Assembly: GCA_050874905.1 (NCBI GenBank)
Contig: JBNMLP010000018.1
Coordinates: 1 to 58,303, forward strand
Source of the DNA: NC2004 sp050874905
GTDB lineage: Bacteria; Bacillota; Clostridia; Lachnospirales; Lachnospiraceae
DNA length: 58,303 nucleotides
Direction: 5' to 3'
Part shown: positions 1 to 7,597 of the stretch, in pieces
How the letters are laid out: each line of letters starts with the position of its first letter
Position numbering within the stretch: the stretch's first letter is position 1
Notes under the pieces: model-generated
Database searches by the model: none
What the model was told of the DNA's origin: nothing
Seen by the model: the letters and a program-made list of their open reading frames with translations, nothing else
Position numbers and translations under genes: made by a program

Positions 1-108
1 GAGCTCGCAAATCTGGTGATTTATCAGAATGGTTACAATCTCTGCTCCAGAATGATCTCTGTATTTAACCAGATCTATGATAAATTGATCAATCAGACAG
101 GCTTATAA
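1..108 (+). CDS. flgK: Flagellar hook-associated protein 1 FlgK, C-terminal end (partial)
   Basis: The first 35 codons are open from base 1 and end in TAA at 106-108. The peptide (ELANLVIYQN...IYDKLINQTGL) has the helical FlgK/HAP1 C-terminus, in which an N-x-Y-x-x-xxRMI pattern leads into a terminal amphipathic helix. FlgK joins the hook to the filament with FlgL, and flgL begins only 22 bases downstream, as in most Firmicutes flagellar operons. The identification rests on the short tail plus the neighbour. The N-terminus lies outside the window. Confidence 0.8.
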   Translation, partial: ELANLVIYQNGYNLCSRMISVFNQIYDKLINQTGL

Positions 109-130
109 TTTTAGAAAATGAGGTGACCAT

Positions 131-1597
131 ATGCGGGTAACAAATTTGATGATGTCCAATAATGCATTGTTCAATCTGCAAAAACAGGAGCAGCGGTTGA
201 ATCGGTTGGATCAGCAGTATACGACACAAAAAAAGATTTCTACACCATCCCAGGATCCGATCATTGCAACCAGAGCGTTGAAGTTAAATACAACTTACAG
301 TGAAGTATCACAGTATGTGGGAAAAAATATTCCGGATGCACTTGCATGGATGAGTATGACACAGTCTGCCCTGGATAATACAGCATCTATTTTGTCAAGC
401 ATTTATGAAAAATGCGTGCAGGGTAATGTAGATGGACTTGGCAATACTGACAGAAAGGCGATCGCGACAAGCTTGAGCGAATATCGCGACCAGATCTATC
501 AGGAGGGAACAAGCTCTTATAGTGGACGTTTTCTGTTTACCGGTTTTAAGACGGATACGAATCTGATCTTTACTACACCGGTGGACGATGAATACACGAT
601 CACAGAATCCATGGATGAGTCTGCTATTTCTACTGTGACATCGATCGTCAATGCAGTAGGAGAGTTAGCAACGGCAGCCGGGAAAGTGCCAGAAGCGCAG
701 ACTTTTTCACGGGTGCGTTTGTCATATGATCATACAGACGAGGCGGTAACACCGACCGTAACATTGAAAGATGGTACCAATCTGAACCCAACAAAAACAT
801 TTGCCACCTATGATGATTTTTTAAAGAGTGTTGCTAATACTCCGATTGGAGATAAGGATGTCTGCTATATTGCTGATCAGGGAGAGTTGATCTTAGGAAA
901 GGATGCAGCTACGACATTAAAGGCGAGCGGTGGATTTGACATTACTTATCAGAAGACAGGATTTGATACGAACGATCTTCGTCCGGAGCACTACTTTGAA
1001 TGTACGCGTGTAGCAAACAAGGGGCTTGCAACGGAAAAAACATACGAATATCATAAGACAGAGCAGGATATCAAATATCTGGTCAATTATAACCAGCAGC
1101 TTACGGTGAACGTGCAGGCAAAGGATTGCTATACCCACGATATGGGACGGGATATCGATGAACTGGTGGATATTGTAAACGATGCGATCGCTGCAGAAGA
1201 CCGTATGAATGCGTGGGAAGAGAAGATGAACGCAGCCGTGGAAGGCTCTGCAGAATACGATACCTATAAAGGACTTTATGAAAATGCCAAAGTAGAATAT
1301 GAGCTTCGTTCTAAGATCATGCAGACGTCATTTGCAGAAAATGAGACGGGCTTTCAGCAGTACGGCATTACATTCAGTAATCAGGCAACGGATGTGGGAT
1401 CCAGAGAACAGCGTGTCAGTCTGATCAAGACAAGACTGGAAAACCAGAAAGCGGATGTAGAAGAACTGCAGTCGGATAATATCGATGTAGATCTTTCGGA
1501 GATCATTGTACGATATACCTCGGCATTGGATGTCTATCAGGCAGCACTTTCCGCTACCAGCAAAAGTATTACGCAGACATTGTTAGATTATCTGTAA
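131..1597 (+). CDS. flgL: Flagellar hook-associated protein 3 FlgL
   Basis: A 488-residue hook-filament junction protein, secreted through the flagellar export gate and assembled on FlgK. The N-terminus (MRVTNLMMSNNALFNLQKQEQRLNRLDQQ, then the TQKKISTPSQDP segment) is the flagellin-like D0/D1 coiled coil of FlgL. The C-terminus (SALDVYQAALSATSKSITQTLLDYL) is the matching helix. The middle (about 160-390) is a variable surface domain, which makes the protein longer than the roughly 300 residues of B. subtilis FlgL. The ATG follows a GAGGTGA ribosome site. The gene is co-oriented with flgK and fliW, 7 bases before the latter's GGAGG. Confidence 0.93.
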   Translation: MRVTNLMMSNNALFNLQKQEQRLNRLDQQYTTQKKISTPSQDPIIATRALKLNTTYSEVSQYVGKNIPDALAWMSMTQSALDNTASILSSIYEKCVQGNVDGLGNTDRKAIATSLSEYRDQIYQEGTSSYSGRFLFTGFKTDTNLIFTTPVDDEYTITESMDESAISTVTSIVNAVGELATAAGKVPEAQTFSRVRLSYDHTDEAVTPTVTLKDGTNLNPTKTFATYDDFLKSVANTPIGDKDVCYIADQGELILGKDAATTLKASGGFDITYQKTGFDTNDLRPEHYFECTRVANKGLATEKTYEYHKTEQDIKYLVNYNQQLTVNVQAKDCYTHDMGRDIDELVDIVNDAIAAEDRMNAWEEKMNAAVEGSAEYDTYKGLYENAKVEYELRSKIMQTSFAENETGFQQYGITFSNQATDVGSREQRVSLIKTRLENQKADVEELQSDNIDVDLSEIIVRYTSALDVYQAALSATSKSITQTLLDYL

Positions 1598-1610
1598 AAG
1601 GAGGATGGCT

Positions 1611-2075
1611 ATGTTAATTAAGACAAAATTTTTTGGAGAAGTAGATATTGACGATTCTAAGGTGATCACATTACCGCAGGGACTGCTTGGATTTGAGGAT
1701 ATGAAACATTACACCATTCTTTATAATACAGAAACCTCCAGTGGAGATAGTATTTCCTGGTTCCAGTCTGCGGATGAACAGGCACTTGCCATGCCGGTTG
1801 TGAATCCGCTTCACGTTAAAGCAGATTACAATCCACTGGTAAATGATGAACTGCTTGCACCTCTTGGAGAAGTGGGAGAAGAAGGCTACTTTGTACTGGT
1901 AACGATGCGTGTGCCAAAGGACCCGAAGGAGATTTCCTGCAACTTAAAAGCACCGATCATCATCAATCCGAAAACGATGTTAGGATGCCAGATCATCGTA
2001 GAGAATGAGGATTATCCGATCCGTTACAATGTCTATGACGTTGTGCAGGAATTAAAAGCGAAGGCAGGTGAGTAA
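1611..2075 (+). CDS. fliW: Flagellar assembly factor FliW (CsrA antagonist)
   Basis: FliW binds free flagellin or CsrA. When flagellin is exported, FliW is released, binds CsrA and relieves repression of flagellin translation (established in B. subtilis). The protein opens MLIKTKFFGEVDID and carries the family core (LPQGLLGFEDMKHYTIL). An in-frame ATG at 1605 abuts AAGGAGG (1598-1604) with no spacing. The ATG at 1611 sits six bases after it, so the 154-residue form is preferred. The stop lies one base before the csrA start, so the two are translationally coupled, and the flagellin target is in the same cluster. Confidence 0.93.
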   Translation: MLIKTKFFGEVDIDDSKVITLPQGLLGFEDMKHYTILYNTETSSGDSISWFQSADEQALAMPVVNPLHVKADYNPLVNDELLAPLGEVGEEGYFVLVTMRVPKDPKEISCNLKAPIIINPKTMLGCQIIVENEDYPIRYNVYDVVQELKAKAGE

Positions 2076-2076
2076 T

Positions 2077-2298
2077 ATGTTGGCATTATCAAGAAAAGTG
2101 GGCGAATCTCTGGTGATTGGAAATAATGTGGAGATCACGATCCTGGAAGTCAAGGGAGAACAGATCAAGATTGGGATCGATGCTCCAAAGAGTGTTCCGG
2201 TCTATCGCAAAGAGTTGTATCTGCAGATCCAGCAGGCAAATCAGGAAGCAATGAAACAGGATATTACTCCGGAAGGATTAGATGCATTATTGAATTAA
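2077..2298 (+). CDS. csrA: Carbon storage regulator CsrA (RNA-binding translational repressor)
   Basis: A 73-residue CsrA with the canonical start MLALSRKVGESLVIG, the beta-strand core (VEITILEVKGEQIKIGIDAPKSVPVYRKEL) and a longer C-terminal helix typical of FliW-partnered CsrA. The dimer binds GGA in hairpin loops and at Shine-Dalgarno sites. A GTG nine bases upstream is in frame, but the ATG at 2077 gives the conserved N-terminus. It lies one base after the fliW stop. A strong terminator follows. The likely target is the flagellin leader at 6151-6184. Confidence 0.95.
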   Translation: MLALSRKVGESLVIGNNVEITILEVKGEQIKIGIDAPKSVPVYRKELYLQIQQANQEAMKQDITPEGLDALLN

Positions 2299-2302
2299 AA
2301 CG

Positions 2303-2334
2303 ATTGGCGGCATATTGTATGCTGCCAATTTTTT
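2303..2334 (+). terminator. Rho-independent terminator after csrA
   Basis: A 12-bp stem (2303-2314 with 2318-2329, one G-U pair) with a 3-base loop is followed by six T residues. It closes the flgK-flgL-fliW-csrA transcription unit before the sigma-28 promoter of flaG. Confidence 0.9.
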
Positions 2335-2346
2335 GTCAGAAAAATA

Positions 2347-2373
2347 TAAAGTTTCTTTTGGGATAACCGATAT
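2347..2373 (+). promoter_or_regulatory. Sigma-28 (SigD/FliA) promoter for flaG-fliD-fliS-fliT
   Basis: TAAA at 2347-2350, a 16-base spacer and CCGATAT at 2367-2373 match the Firmicutes SigD consensus (TAAA, 14-16 bases, CCGATAT). It lies 50 bases before the flaG start and directly after a terminator. The same CCGATAT element recurs before flagellin and before the gene at 7335. Confidence 0.88.
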
Positions 2374-2423
2374 ACAATATAACGAAACAGTAGGAATACG
2401 AATGCACATGGAGGTGGCAAAGT

Positions 2424-2825
2424 ATGGCAATTGAAGCATTAACAAACAAAGCTTCAGTTTTTCAAAACAATTATGCTTCTGAACCGGTGAAAGCAGAGGC
2501 TGCACCAGCAGCAGAAGTAACAATGGAAAAACAGGAGAATGATTACGCACAAGATACCAACGAGCAGGGACGCATGGAGGTAGAGAATGCAAAAGAAGTA
2601 TCACCGGAGAAGGTGAAAAAAGCAGTCAGCGAGATCAATCAGAAGATCAAGCCGACACATACATCCTGTCAGTTTTCCTATCATGAGGAAACAAACCGCA
2701 TTTCCATCAAGGTCATCAATGATGATACTGATGAGGTGATCCGTGAGATCCCGCCAGAGAAAACGCTTGACATGATTGCAAAAACACTGGAATTAGAAGG
2801 AATCTTAGTGGACGAAAAAAGATAG
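2424..2825 (+). CDS. flaG: FlaG family flagellar protein
   Basis: A 133-residue protein. The N-terminal half is low-complexity and Ala/Glu/Lys-rich. The C-terminal half (about 60-133) is the FlaG domain, with the pattern FSYHEETNRISIKVINDDTDEVIREIPPEKTLDMIA. FlaG proteins affect filament length and cap function; the molecular role is not settled in the family. It is the first gene after a sigma-28 promoter and lies 30 bases ahead of fliD, the usual order. The GGAGG at 2410-2414 supports the ATG used. Confidence 0.9.
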   Translation: MAIEALTNKASVFQNNYASEPVKAEAAPAAEVTMEKQENDYAQDTNEQGRMEVENAKEVSPEKVKKAVSEINQKIKPTHTSCQFSYHEETNRISIKVINDDTDEVIREIPPEKTLDMIAKTLELEGILVDEKR

Positions 2826-2855
2826 CATGTGTGAGATAGAGAATGGAGGAATAGT

Positions 2856-5138
2856 ATGCCAATACGATTATCAGGAATGGCTTCCGGACTGGATACGGAA
2901 GCAATTGTACAGGGGTTATCAAGTGCATATCAGACGAAGATCGACAAGGTGACAAAGCGGAAAAAGACGCTTACTTACCAGCAGGATGCCTGGTCCACTT
3001 TAAACAGTAAAATCTATAGCTTTTACACAGGTACTTTATCCAAAGTGAAAACTTATGGTAACTATAAGACGAAAGCAGCAACGGTTGCAGGTGGGACAAA
3101 AGCATCTATGAAAGTGAAGGCTTCTTCTGATGCAGTAGAGGGAAGCTATAAGGTGAAGATCAATTCTACGGCATCGGCTGCATTTTTAACAAGTGCCAGG
3201 CTTGCTTCTGCCAAATATACAGCATCCTATGCCGCAACCAATGCGACTACCTTTCAGGAAATGTATGATGAGAATGGCAACAAGCTTTCAGATTCCCTGA
3301 TTGGCAAGAGTCTGACTTTTGAAGGAACGCAGATGAAGGCGAAGAAGGATGCGGATGGCAATGAGCTTTATACATTGGATATCGATGGTGCAGCTGCATC
3401 CATTGATCTGTACGATGCAGCCGGCAATGTGACTGGAACAGTGACAGAAGCTACCACAGCACAGATTGAAGCTTATCTTTCCAAGATAAAGGAGAAGGAT
3501 CCGGATCATTATGATTCTTCCAAATATTATGTAGCGGCTGTTTTAGAGCAGGGAGATGCACTTTCTGCATTTACCTATACGTTTACAGAGAACAGTTCCG
3601 TTTCGGATATTAATAAGGCATTGACGGATGCCGGATTTACCGGACTTTCTGCTGAAATGCAGAAGGGTAAGATCGTATTCGGAAATACCGCAGGTATGAC
3701 GACGAACGCAGATGGATCTATCCGTCAGACCGGAGCTTCCTATTCAATCAGTGGTGCAGATGCGTTAACAGCATTAGGTTTTAATGCAGATGCCTCTGGA
3801 AAAGTGGACGTGAATACGACAGCAACGAAGGAGACGGATGGAGAGGGAAAGGAATCCTATACCTACAACCGTATTGTAACTTCTTCTAAGACGATGCAAT
3901 ATGATGTAGCAGATACCGCTCTTTCCGGAAAAAGTAAATTGTCAGAGTATTTGGGTGATACCTTTAAAAATAATGCCCTGACAGATGCCGATGGCAAAAA
4001 GTACATAGAATATGATCTGGTTATGGGAAGTGGCGCAACAGCAAAGACTACAACCCTGAAGATTACCGAAGACATGACAGTGAATGACTTTACAAAGGCG
4101 ATTCAGGATGCGTCTGGCGGAAAAGTGACAGCCTCCTTTGATGCGAAGAACCAGCGATTTTTCTTAAACTCCAAAGAAACCGGATCTGAGAACGGCTTTT
4201 CTTTAGAAGCATCGTCAAGTGCGGGTTCGGAAGAAGCATTAAAGAAACTGGGACTGATAGATGGCAATCCTTACACCGGAAACAGCGCGATGTCAAAACA
4301 GGCTGCAACAGATGCAGAGATTGTATTAAATGGAGCGGTCCTGACTTCCTCTTCTAATGATGTAAAGGTTGATTCGTTAGGACTTACCTTGACGGTAGAG
4401 TCTGCGGCTCCGGATGAAGAGCTTTCCTTAAATGTGAGCAAGGATACCGATGGCGTCTATAAGATGGTGAAAGATTTCTTAAAGGAATATAATAATCTCG
4501 TAAAAGATATGTCGGAGCTTTATTATGCAGAGAAGACAGACTATGAACCACTGACAGATGAAGAAGAAGATGAAATGTCTGATAAACAGGTGGAGAAATG
4601 GGAAGAAAAAGTAAAAGCAGCTGTATTGCGACGGGATGACAGTTTATATAGCATTATGAACACGATGCGTAACGGATTGGCGCAGACAGTGAGTGTAAAA
4701 GATAAGGATGGAACTTCCCATAATTACTCGTTGTCTTCTTTGGGAATCTCTACCGGAAACTATTTGGAGTATGGCATCCTTCATTTAGCTGGTGATGAAG
4801 ATGACGCAGAGTACGCATCCAAAACCAATAAATTAAAGAATCTGATCGAGGAAGATCCGGATAAAGTCATGAATATTTTAGCCGGTGTGACGTCAAACCT
4901 TTATCAGACGATGACGAAAAAGATGAAGTCAACTACACTCAACAGTTATCAGAAATTATATAATGATAAGACGATGAAGAAGCAGTCAGAGAGCTACGAT
5001 GACGAGATTGACAAACTGAAAGAAAAGTTAGAATCCGTACAAGATAAATACTATCAGCAGTTCAGCAAGATGGAGACTGCACTTTCTAAGTTAAATTCTA
5101 CGGCATCCAGTCTTGGATTTGGAAGCACAACAAGCTGA
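2856..5138 (+). CDS. fliD: Flagellar filament capping protein FliD (HAP2)
   Basis: A 760-residue filament cap. It sits at the filament tip and folds incoming flagellin. The N-terminus (MPIRLSGMASGLDTEAIVQGLSSAYQTKIDK) is the conserved FliD_N start, and the C-terminal 120 residues form the coiled-coil FliD_C (KMKSTTLNSYQKLYNDKTMKKQSESYDDEIDKL...). A large, Ser/Thr/Ala-rich variable region (about 130-480) makes it longer than the usual 450-500 residues. It probably represents surface-exposed D2/D3 domains. It lies between flaG and fliS, 24 bases before the latter. A second, divergent FliD-like gene is at 19273-20541. Confidence 0.94.
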   Translation: MPIRLSGMASGLDTEAIVQGLSSAYQTKIDKVTKRKKTLTYQQDAWSTLNSKIYSFYTGTLSKVKTYGNYKTKAATVAGGTKASMKVKASSDAVEGSYKVKINSTASAAFLTSARLASAKYTASYAATNATTFQEMYDENGNKLSDSLIGKSLTFEGTQMKAKKDADGNELYTLDIDGAAASIDLYDAAGNVTGTVTEATTAQIEAYLSKIKEKDPDHYDSSKYYVAAVLEQGDALSAFTYTFTENSSVSDINKALTDAGFTGLSAEMQKGKIVFGNTAGMTTNADGSIRQTGASYSISGADALTALGFNADASGKVDVNTTATKETDGEGKESYTYNRIVTSSKTMQYDVADTALSGKSKLSEYLGDTFKNNALTDADGKKYIEYDLVMGSGATAKTTTLKITEDMTVNDFTKAIQDASGGKVTASFDAKNQRFFLNSKETGSENGFSLEASSSAGSEEALKKLGLIDGNPYTGNSAMSKQAATDAEIVLNGAVLTSSSNDVKVDSLGLTLTVESAAPDEELSLNVSKDTDGVYKMVKDFLKEYNNLVKDMSELYYAEKTDYEPLTDEEEDEMSDKQVEKWEEKVKAAVLRRDDSLYSIMNTMRNGLAQTVSVKDKDGTSHNYSLSSLGISTGNYLEYGILHLAGDEDDAEYASKTNKLKNLIEEDPDKVMNILAGVTSNLYQTMTKKMKSTTLNSYQKLYNDKTMKKQSESYDDEIDKLKEKLESVQDKYYQQFSKMETALSKLNSTASSLGFGSTTS

Positions 5139-5162
5139 TAAGAAAAGTAGGAGGATGATGAA

Positions 5163-5549
5163 ATGGCATCATATCGAAACGCAGCACAGATTTATGGTCA
5201 GAATAAAATTGCAACAGCAACTCCGGCAGAGCTTACGCTGATGCTTTATGAAGGAGCGATCAAGTTCTGCAATAAGGCAATCGAGGCAGCAAAAAACAAG
5301 GAAGTAGAGAAGACATACGAAAATATCGTAAAAGTGGAAAACATCATCGTGGAATTTAAGGCGACCTTAAATCATAAATATGAGGTTGCCAAGGATTTTG
5401 AGATTGTATATGATTACATCTACGACCGCCTGGTGGCTGCAAATATGAGCAAAGATCCGGAGATCTTAGAAGAAGTGCTTACCCAGCTTCGGGATATGCG
5501 TGATAACTGGAAGACGATTATGCAGTCTTCCATCTCTGTCAGGGGGTAG
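5163..5549 (+). CDS. fliS: Flagellin export chaperone FliS
   Basis: A 128-residue cytoplasmic chaperone that binds the C-terminus of flagellin and delivers it to the export gate. The family pattern is clear: MASYRNAAQIYGQNKIATATPAELTLMLYEGAIKFCNKAIEA, then VYDYIYDRLVAANMSKDPEILEEV and a final RDNWKTIM helix. The start follows GGAGG. The stop TAG overlaps a GTG of the next frame, and the next gene's AGGGGG ribosome site lies within the last codons, suggesting translational coupling. Confidence 0.95.
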   Translation: MASYRNAAQIYGQNKIATATPAELTLMLYEGAIKFCNKAIEAAKNKEVEKTYENIVKVENIIVEFKATLNHKYEVAKDFEIVYDYIYDRLVAANMSKDPEILEEVLTQLRDMRDNWKTIMQSSISVRG

Positions 5550-5554
5550 TGCCT

Positions 5555-6037
5555 ATGGCAGAGGAACGTACCTATATCAAAGCATTACGTGAGAATCTGA
5601 CGAAAAAAGAACGCCTGCTTTACAATCTGTATGATATCACCAAACAGCAGCAGACGTATCTTTCTGCAGAACAGTTTGAATATGATGTTTTTGAAGAGCT
5701 GATGGATGTAAAAGATCAGATGTTAGAGGAGCTGGATACATTGGAAGAAGGCTTTGAAACCATCTATGAAAGAGTGAGAGAGACGTTGCTTTCCCATCAG
5801 GCGGAGTATGCCGGAGATATCCGGGAGATGCAGAACCGTATCCGGGAGATCGTCAGTCTTGGCGCAAAGCTTCGGGCATTAGAGGAGCGTAACCGCACAA
5901 AGCTGGAGAGTATTCTTGGTACCCGGCAGCAGGAGATCAAAAAATATCAGCAGTCTTCCCAGATCGCAAATCAATATTATCAAAACATGGCAGGGGGAAG
6001 CTTAAACCGGCTTTCCCTTCTGGATCAAAAAAAATAA
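5555..6037 (+). CDS. Probable flagellar export chaperone, FliT/FlgN-like
   Basis: A 160-residue, almost wholly helical, charged protein with coiled-coil character (residues about 10-140) and no membrane segment. Its position immediately after fliS is where Firmicutes place FliT, the FliD chaperone. Length and composition also resemble FlgN, the FlgK/FlgL chaperone. No sequence motif visible by eye decides between them. A GTG at 5549 overlaps the fliS stop. The ATG at 5555 lies eight bases after AGGGGG and is preferred. The C-terminus ends in LNRLSLLDQKK. Confidence 0.65.
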   Translation: MAEERTYIKALRENLTKKERLLYNLYDITKQQQTYLSAEQFEYDVFEELMDVKDQMLEELDTLEEGFETIYERVRETLLSHQAEYAGDIREMQNRIREIVSLGAKLRALEERNRTKLESILGTRQQEIKKYQQSSQIANQYYQNMAGGSLNRLSLLDQKK

Positions 6038-6056
6038 TTTTTTTCAAAAATATGGT

Positions 6057-6082
6057 TAAGAGATTTCTATTCGGACCGATAT
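6057..6082 (+). promoter_or_regulatory. Sigma-28 promoter of the flagellin gene
   Basis: TAAG at 6057-6060, a 15-base spacer and CCGATAT at 6076-6082, followed by an AT-rich run. It gives a flagellin leader of about 100 bases, long enough to hold the CsrA-type hairpin below. Confidence 0.87.
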
Positions 6083-6150
6083 ATATAATGTAAGCGCATA
6101 AGGTTATTGCCCTCATTTATGAGGTTAATAATAAACTATCAACTAAGCAC

Positions 6151-6184
6151 CGATGGCAAGGAAGCCATCGTGTATTCAAGGAGG
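6151..6184 (+). promoter_or_regulatory. Probable CsrA-binding leader: GGA-loop hairpin plus Shine-Dalgarno site
   Basis: A perfect 7-bp stem (6151-6157 with 6164-6170) presents the loop AAGGAA, the preferred CsrA target (A-N-GGA in a loop). The AAGGAGG Shine-Dalgarno at 6178-6184 supplies a second GGA eight bases beyond the stem. B. subtilis hag has the same two-site arrangement. Binding of one CsrA dimer to both would block translation of flagellin. CsrA dependence is inferred from the motif and from csrA/fliW in the same cluster. Confidence 0.75.
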
Positions 6185-6191
6185 AATTATT

Positions 6192-7205
6192 ATGGTAGTA
6201 CAGCACAACATGCAGGCAGCCAACACAAACCGTTACTTAAACATCGCGGTAAACTCTCAGGCATCTACAACAGAGAAGTTATCTTCTGGTTACAGAATCA
6301 ACCGTGCAGCAGATGATGCAGCAGGACTTTCTATTTCTGAGAAGATGCGTGCACAGATCAGAGGCTTAAATCAGGCTTCTACAAACGCAGAGAATGCAAC
6401 TTCTTTGATCCAGACCGCTGAGGGAGCTTTACAGGAGATTCATTCTGTATTACAGCGTATGTCTGAGTTAGCAACACAGGCAGCCAACGATACCAACGTA
6501 TCTGTAGACCGTCAGGCTATCAAGATGGAGTTAAATCAGATTGCATCTGAGGTTAACCGTATCGCCAGCACAACCGAGTTCAATACCATGAAGTTATTAT
6601 CTGGTACATTCAACAACAAGAACTTACAGGTTGGTGCAAACTTAGGTCAGAACATCAAGATCAGTATCGCAAGAATGTCATTAGCCGGACTTGGTTTAGG
6701 TAAAGATATCGGTGGGGCAGAAGGTAAAGATGCAAAAAACAAAGCTGGCGTTAAGTTATGGGGAACTGGAACCACATGGAAAGATCAGTATGGCAATCAG
6801 GCTTCAGCCGCAGACAAGAACGGATGGGCTAAGAATCTGAATGATTACACATTTGACGATCCATTCAATGGTAAGAAATATACCATCCATCATGGTGAGG
6901 ATCCATTAAGCGTATCAAATTATGCAGTTGCTACACAGACAATCTGTAACATCCACAATGCGATCTCTGTTGTATCTTCACAGAGATCAAAACTTGGTGC
7001 ATTACAGAACCGTTTAGATCACACGATCAAGAACTTGGATAACATTGCTGAGAACTTACAGGATGCTGAATCAGGAATCAGAGATACTGATATGGCTGCT
7101 GAGATGGTTAACTACAGCAAGAACAACATTATCCAGCAGGCTGCTCAGTCAATGCTTGCACAGGCAAATCAGTCTACACAGGGCGTATTATCATTACTTG
7201 GCTAA
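6192..7205 (+). CDS. fliC: Flagellin
   Basis: A 337-residue filament subunit. The N-terminal D0/D1 (MVVQHNMQAANTNRYLNIAVNSQASTTEKLSSGYRINRAADDAAGLSISEKM) and C-terminal D1/D0 (ending AQSMLAQANQSTQGVLSLLG) are intact. The variable centre (about 170-255) is short and rich in Gly, Lys and Trp. R89, L93 and E113 align with Salmonella FliC R90, L94 and E114, the main TLR5 contacts. The frame is open from 6153, but the ATG at 6192 follows AAGGAGG and gives the conserved start. It has its own sigma-28 promoter and terminator. Codon use is restricted, as in highly expressed genes here. Confidence 0.96.
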   Translation: MVVQHNMQAANTNRYLNIAVNSQASTTEKLSSGYRINRAADDAAGLSISEKMRAQIRGLNQASTNAENATSLIQTAEGALQEIHSVLQRMSELATQAANDTNVSVDRQAIKMELNQIASEVNRIASTTEFNTMKLLSGTFNNKNLQVGANLGQNIKISIARMSLAGLGLGKDIGGAEGKDAKNKAGVKLWGTGTTWKDQYGNQASAADKNGWAKNLNDYTFDDPFNGKKYTIHHGEDPLSVSNYAVATQTICNIHNAISVVSSQRSKLGALQNRLDHTIKNLDNIAENLQDAESGIRDTDMAAEMVNYSKNNIIQQAAQSMLAQANQSTQGVLSLLG

Positions 7206-7227
7206 CCACATATTAACTAAGGCATTT

Positions 7228-7255
7228 AAGGATCAGTTTCGGCTGGTCCTTTTTT
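7228..7255 (+). terminator. Rho-independent terminator after flagellin
   Basis: A nine-bp stem (7228-7236 with 7243-7251, one G-U pair), loop TTTCGG, then a T tract to 7255. It isolates flagellin as a single-gene transcript. Confidence 0.9.
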
Positions 7256-7270
7256 GTATTTAGATTTCCA

Positions 7271-7298
7271 TAAAGGAAACCCGGTAATGAACCGATAT
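7271..7298 (+). promoter_or_regulatory. Sigma-28 promoter for the 7335 gene and the Maf locus
   Basis: TAAA at 7271-7274 and CCGATAT at 7292-7298. The spacer is 17 bases, one longer than ideal, but the -10 is identical to those of flaG and flagellin. No terminator is visible between 7586 and 12154, so the Maf/cytidylyltransferase genes probably belong to the same late flagellar regulon. Confidence 0.75.
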
Positions 7299-7334
7299 AT
7301 AATAGAGAAACAAGCCACAGTGGAGGACAGTAGC

Positions 7335-7586
7335 ATGAAAAAAGAAGTTTTACAGGAAGAGATCAGGGAAATTGCAGATTTATTTTATCAGCAGAAAAGC
7401 AAGGAAGGTTACGGACGCTTGCAGGAACTGATCGCAGATTTAAGTCAATATGTTGCTCAGATTGAAGAGGAAGCAAAACGACAGGAGTTGCTAGAGGCAT
7501 TGACAGAAGCATTGACTGCGATGCAGGAACAGGATACGACGCTGCTTGCTGATATTTTGCAATATGAATTACTGGAGAAATTATAA
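7335..7586 (+). CDS. Small helical protein at the head of the Maf operon, function unknown
   Basis: An 83-residue, charged, helix-rich protein (MKKEVLQEEIREIADLFYQQKSKEGYGRLQEL...LADILQYELLEKL) without signal peptide or membrane segment. The frame is open from 7254, but that start would precede the sigma-28 promoter. The ATG at 7335 has GGAGGA six bases upstream. Its position, first gene of a sigma-28 transcript between flagellin and the Maf transferases, suggests a flagellar role such as a chaperone or adaptor. No known motif was recognised. Confidence 0.7.
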   Translation: MKKEVLQEEIREIADLFYQQKSKEGYGRLQELIADLSQYVAQIEEEAKRQELLEALTEALTAMQEQDTTLLADILQYELLEKL

Positions 7587-7597
7587 TTGGTGGTGAA

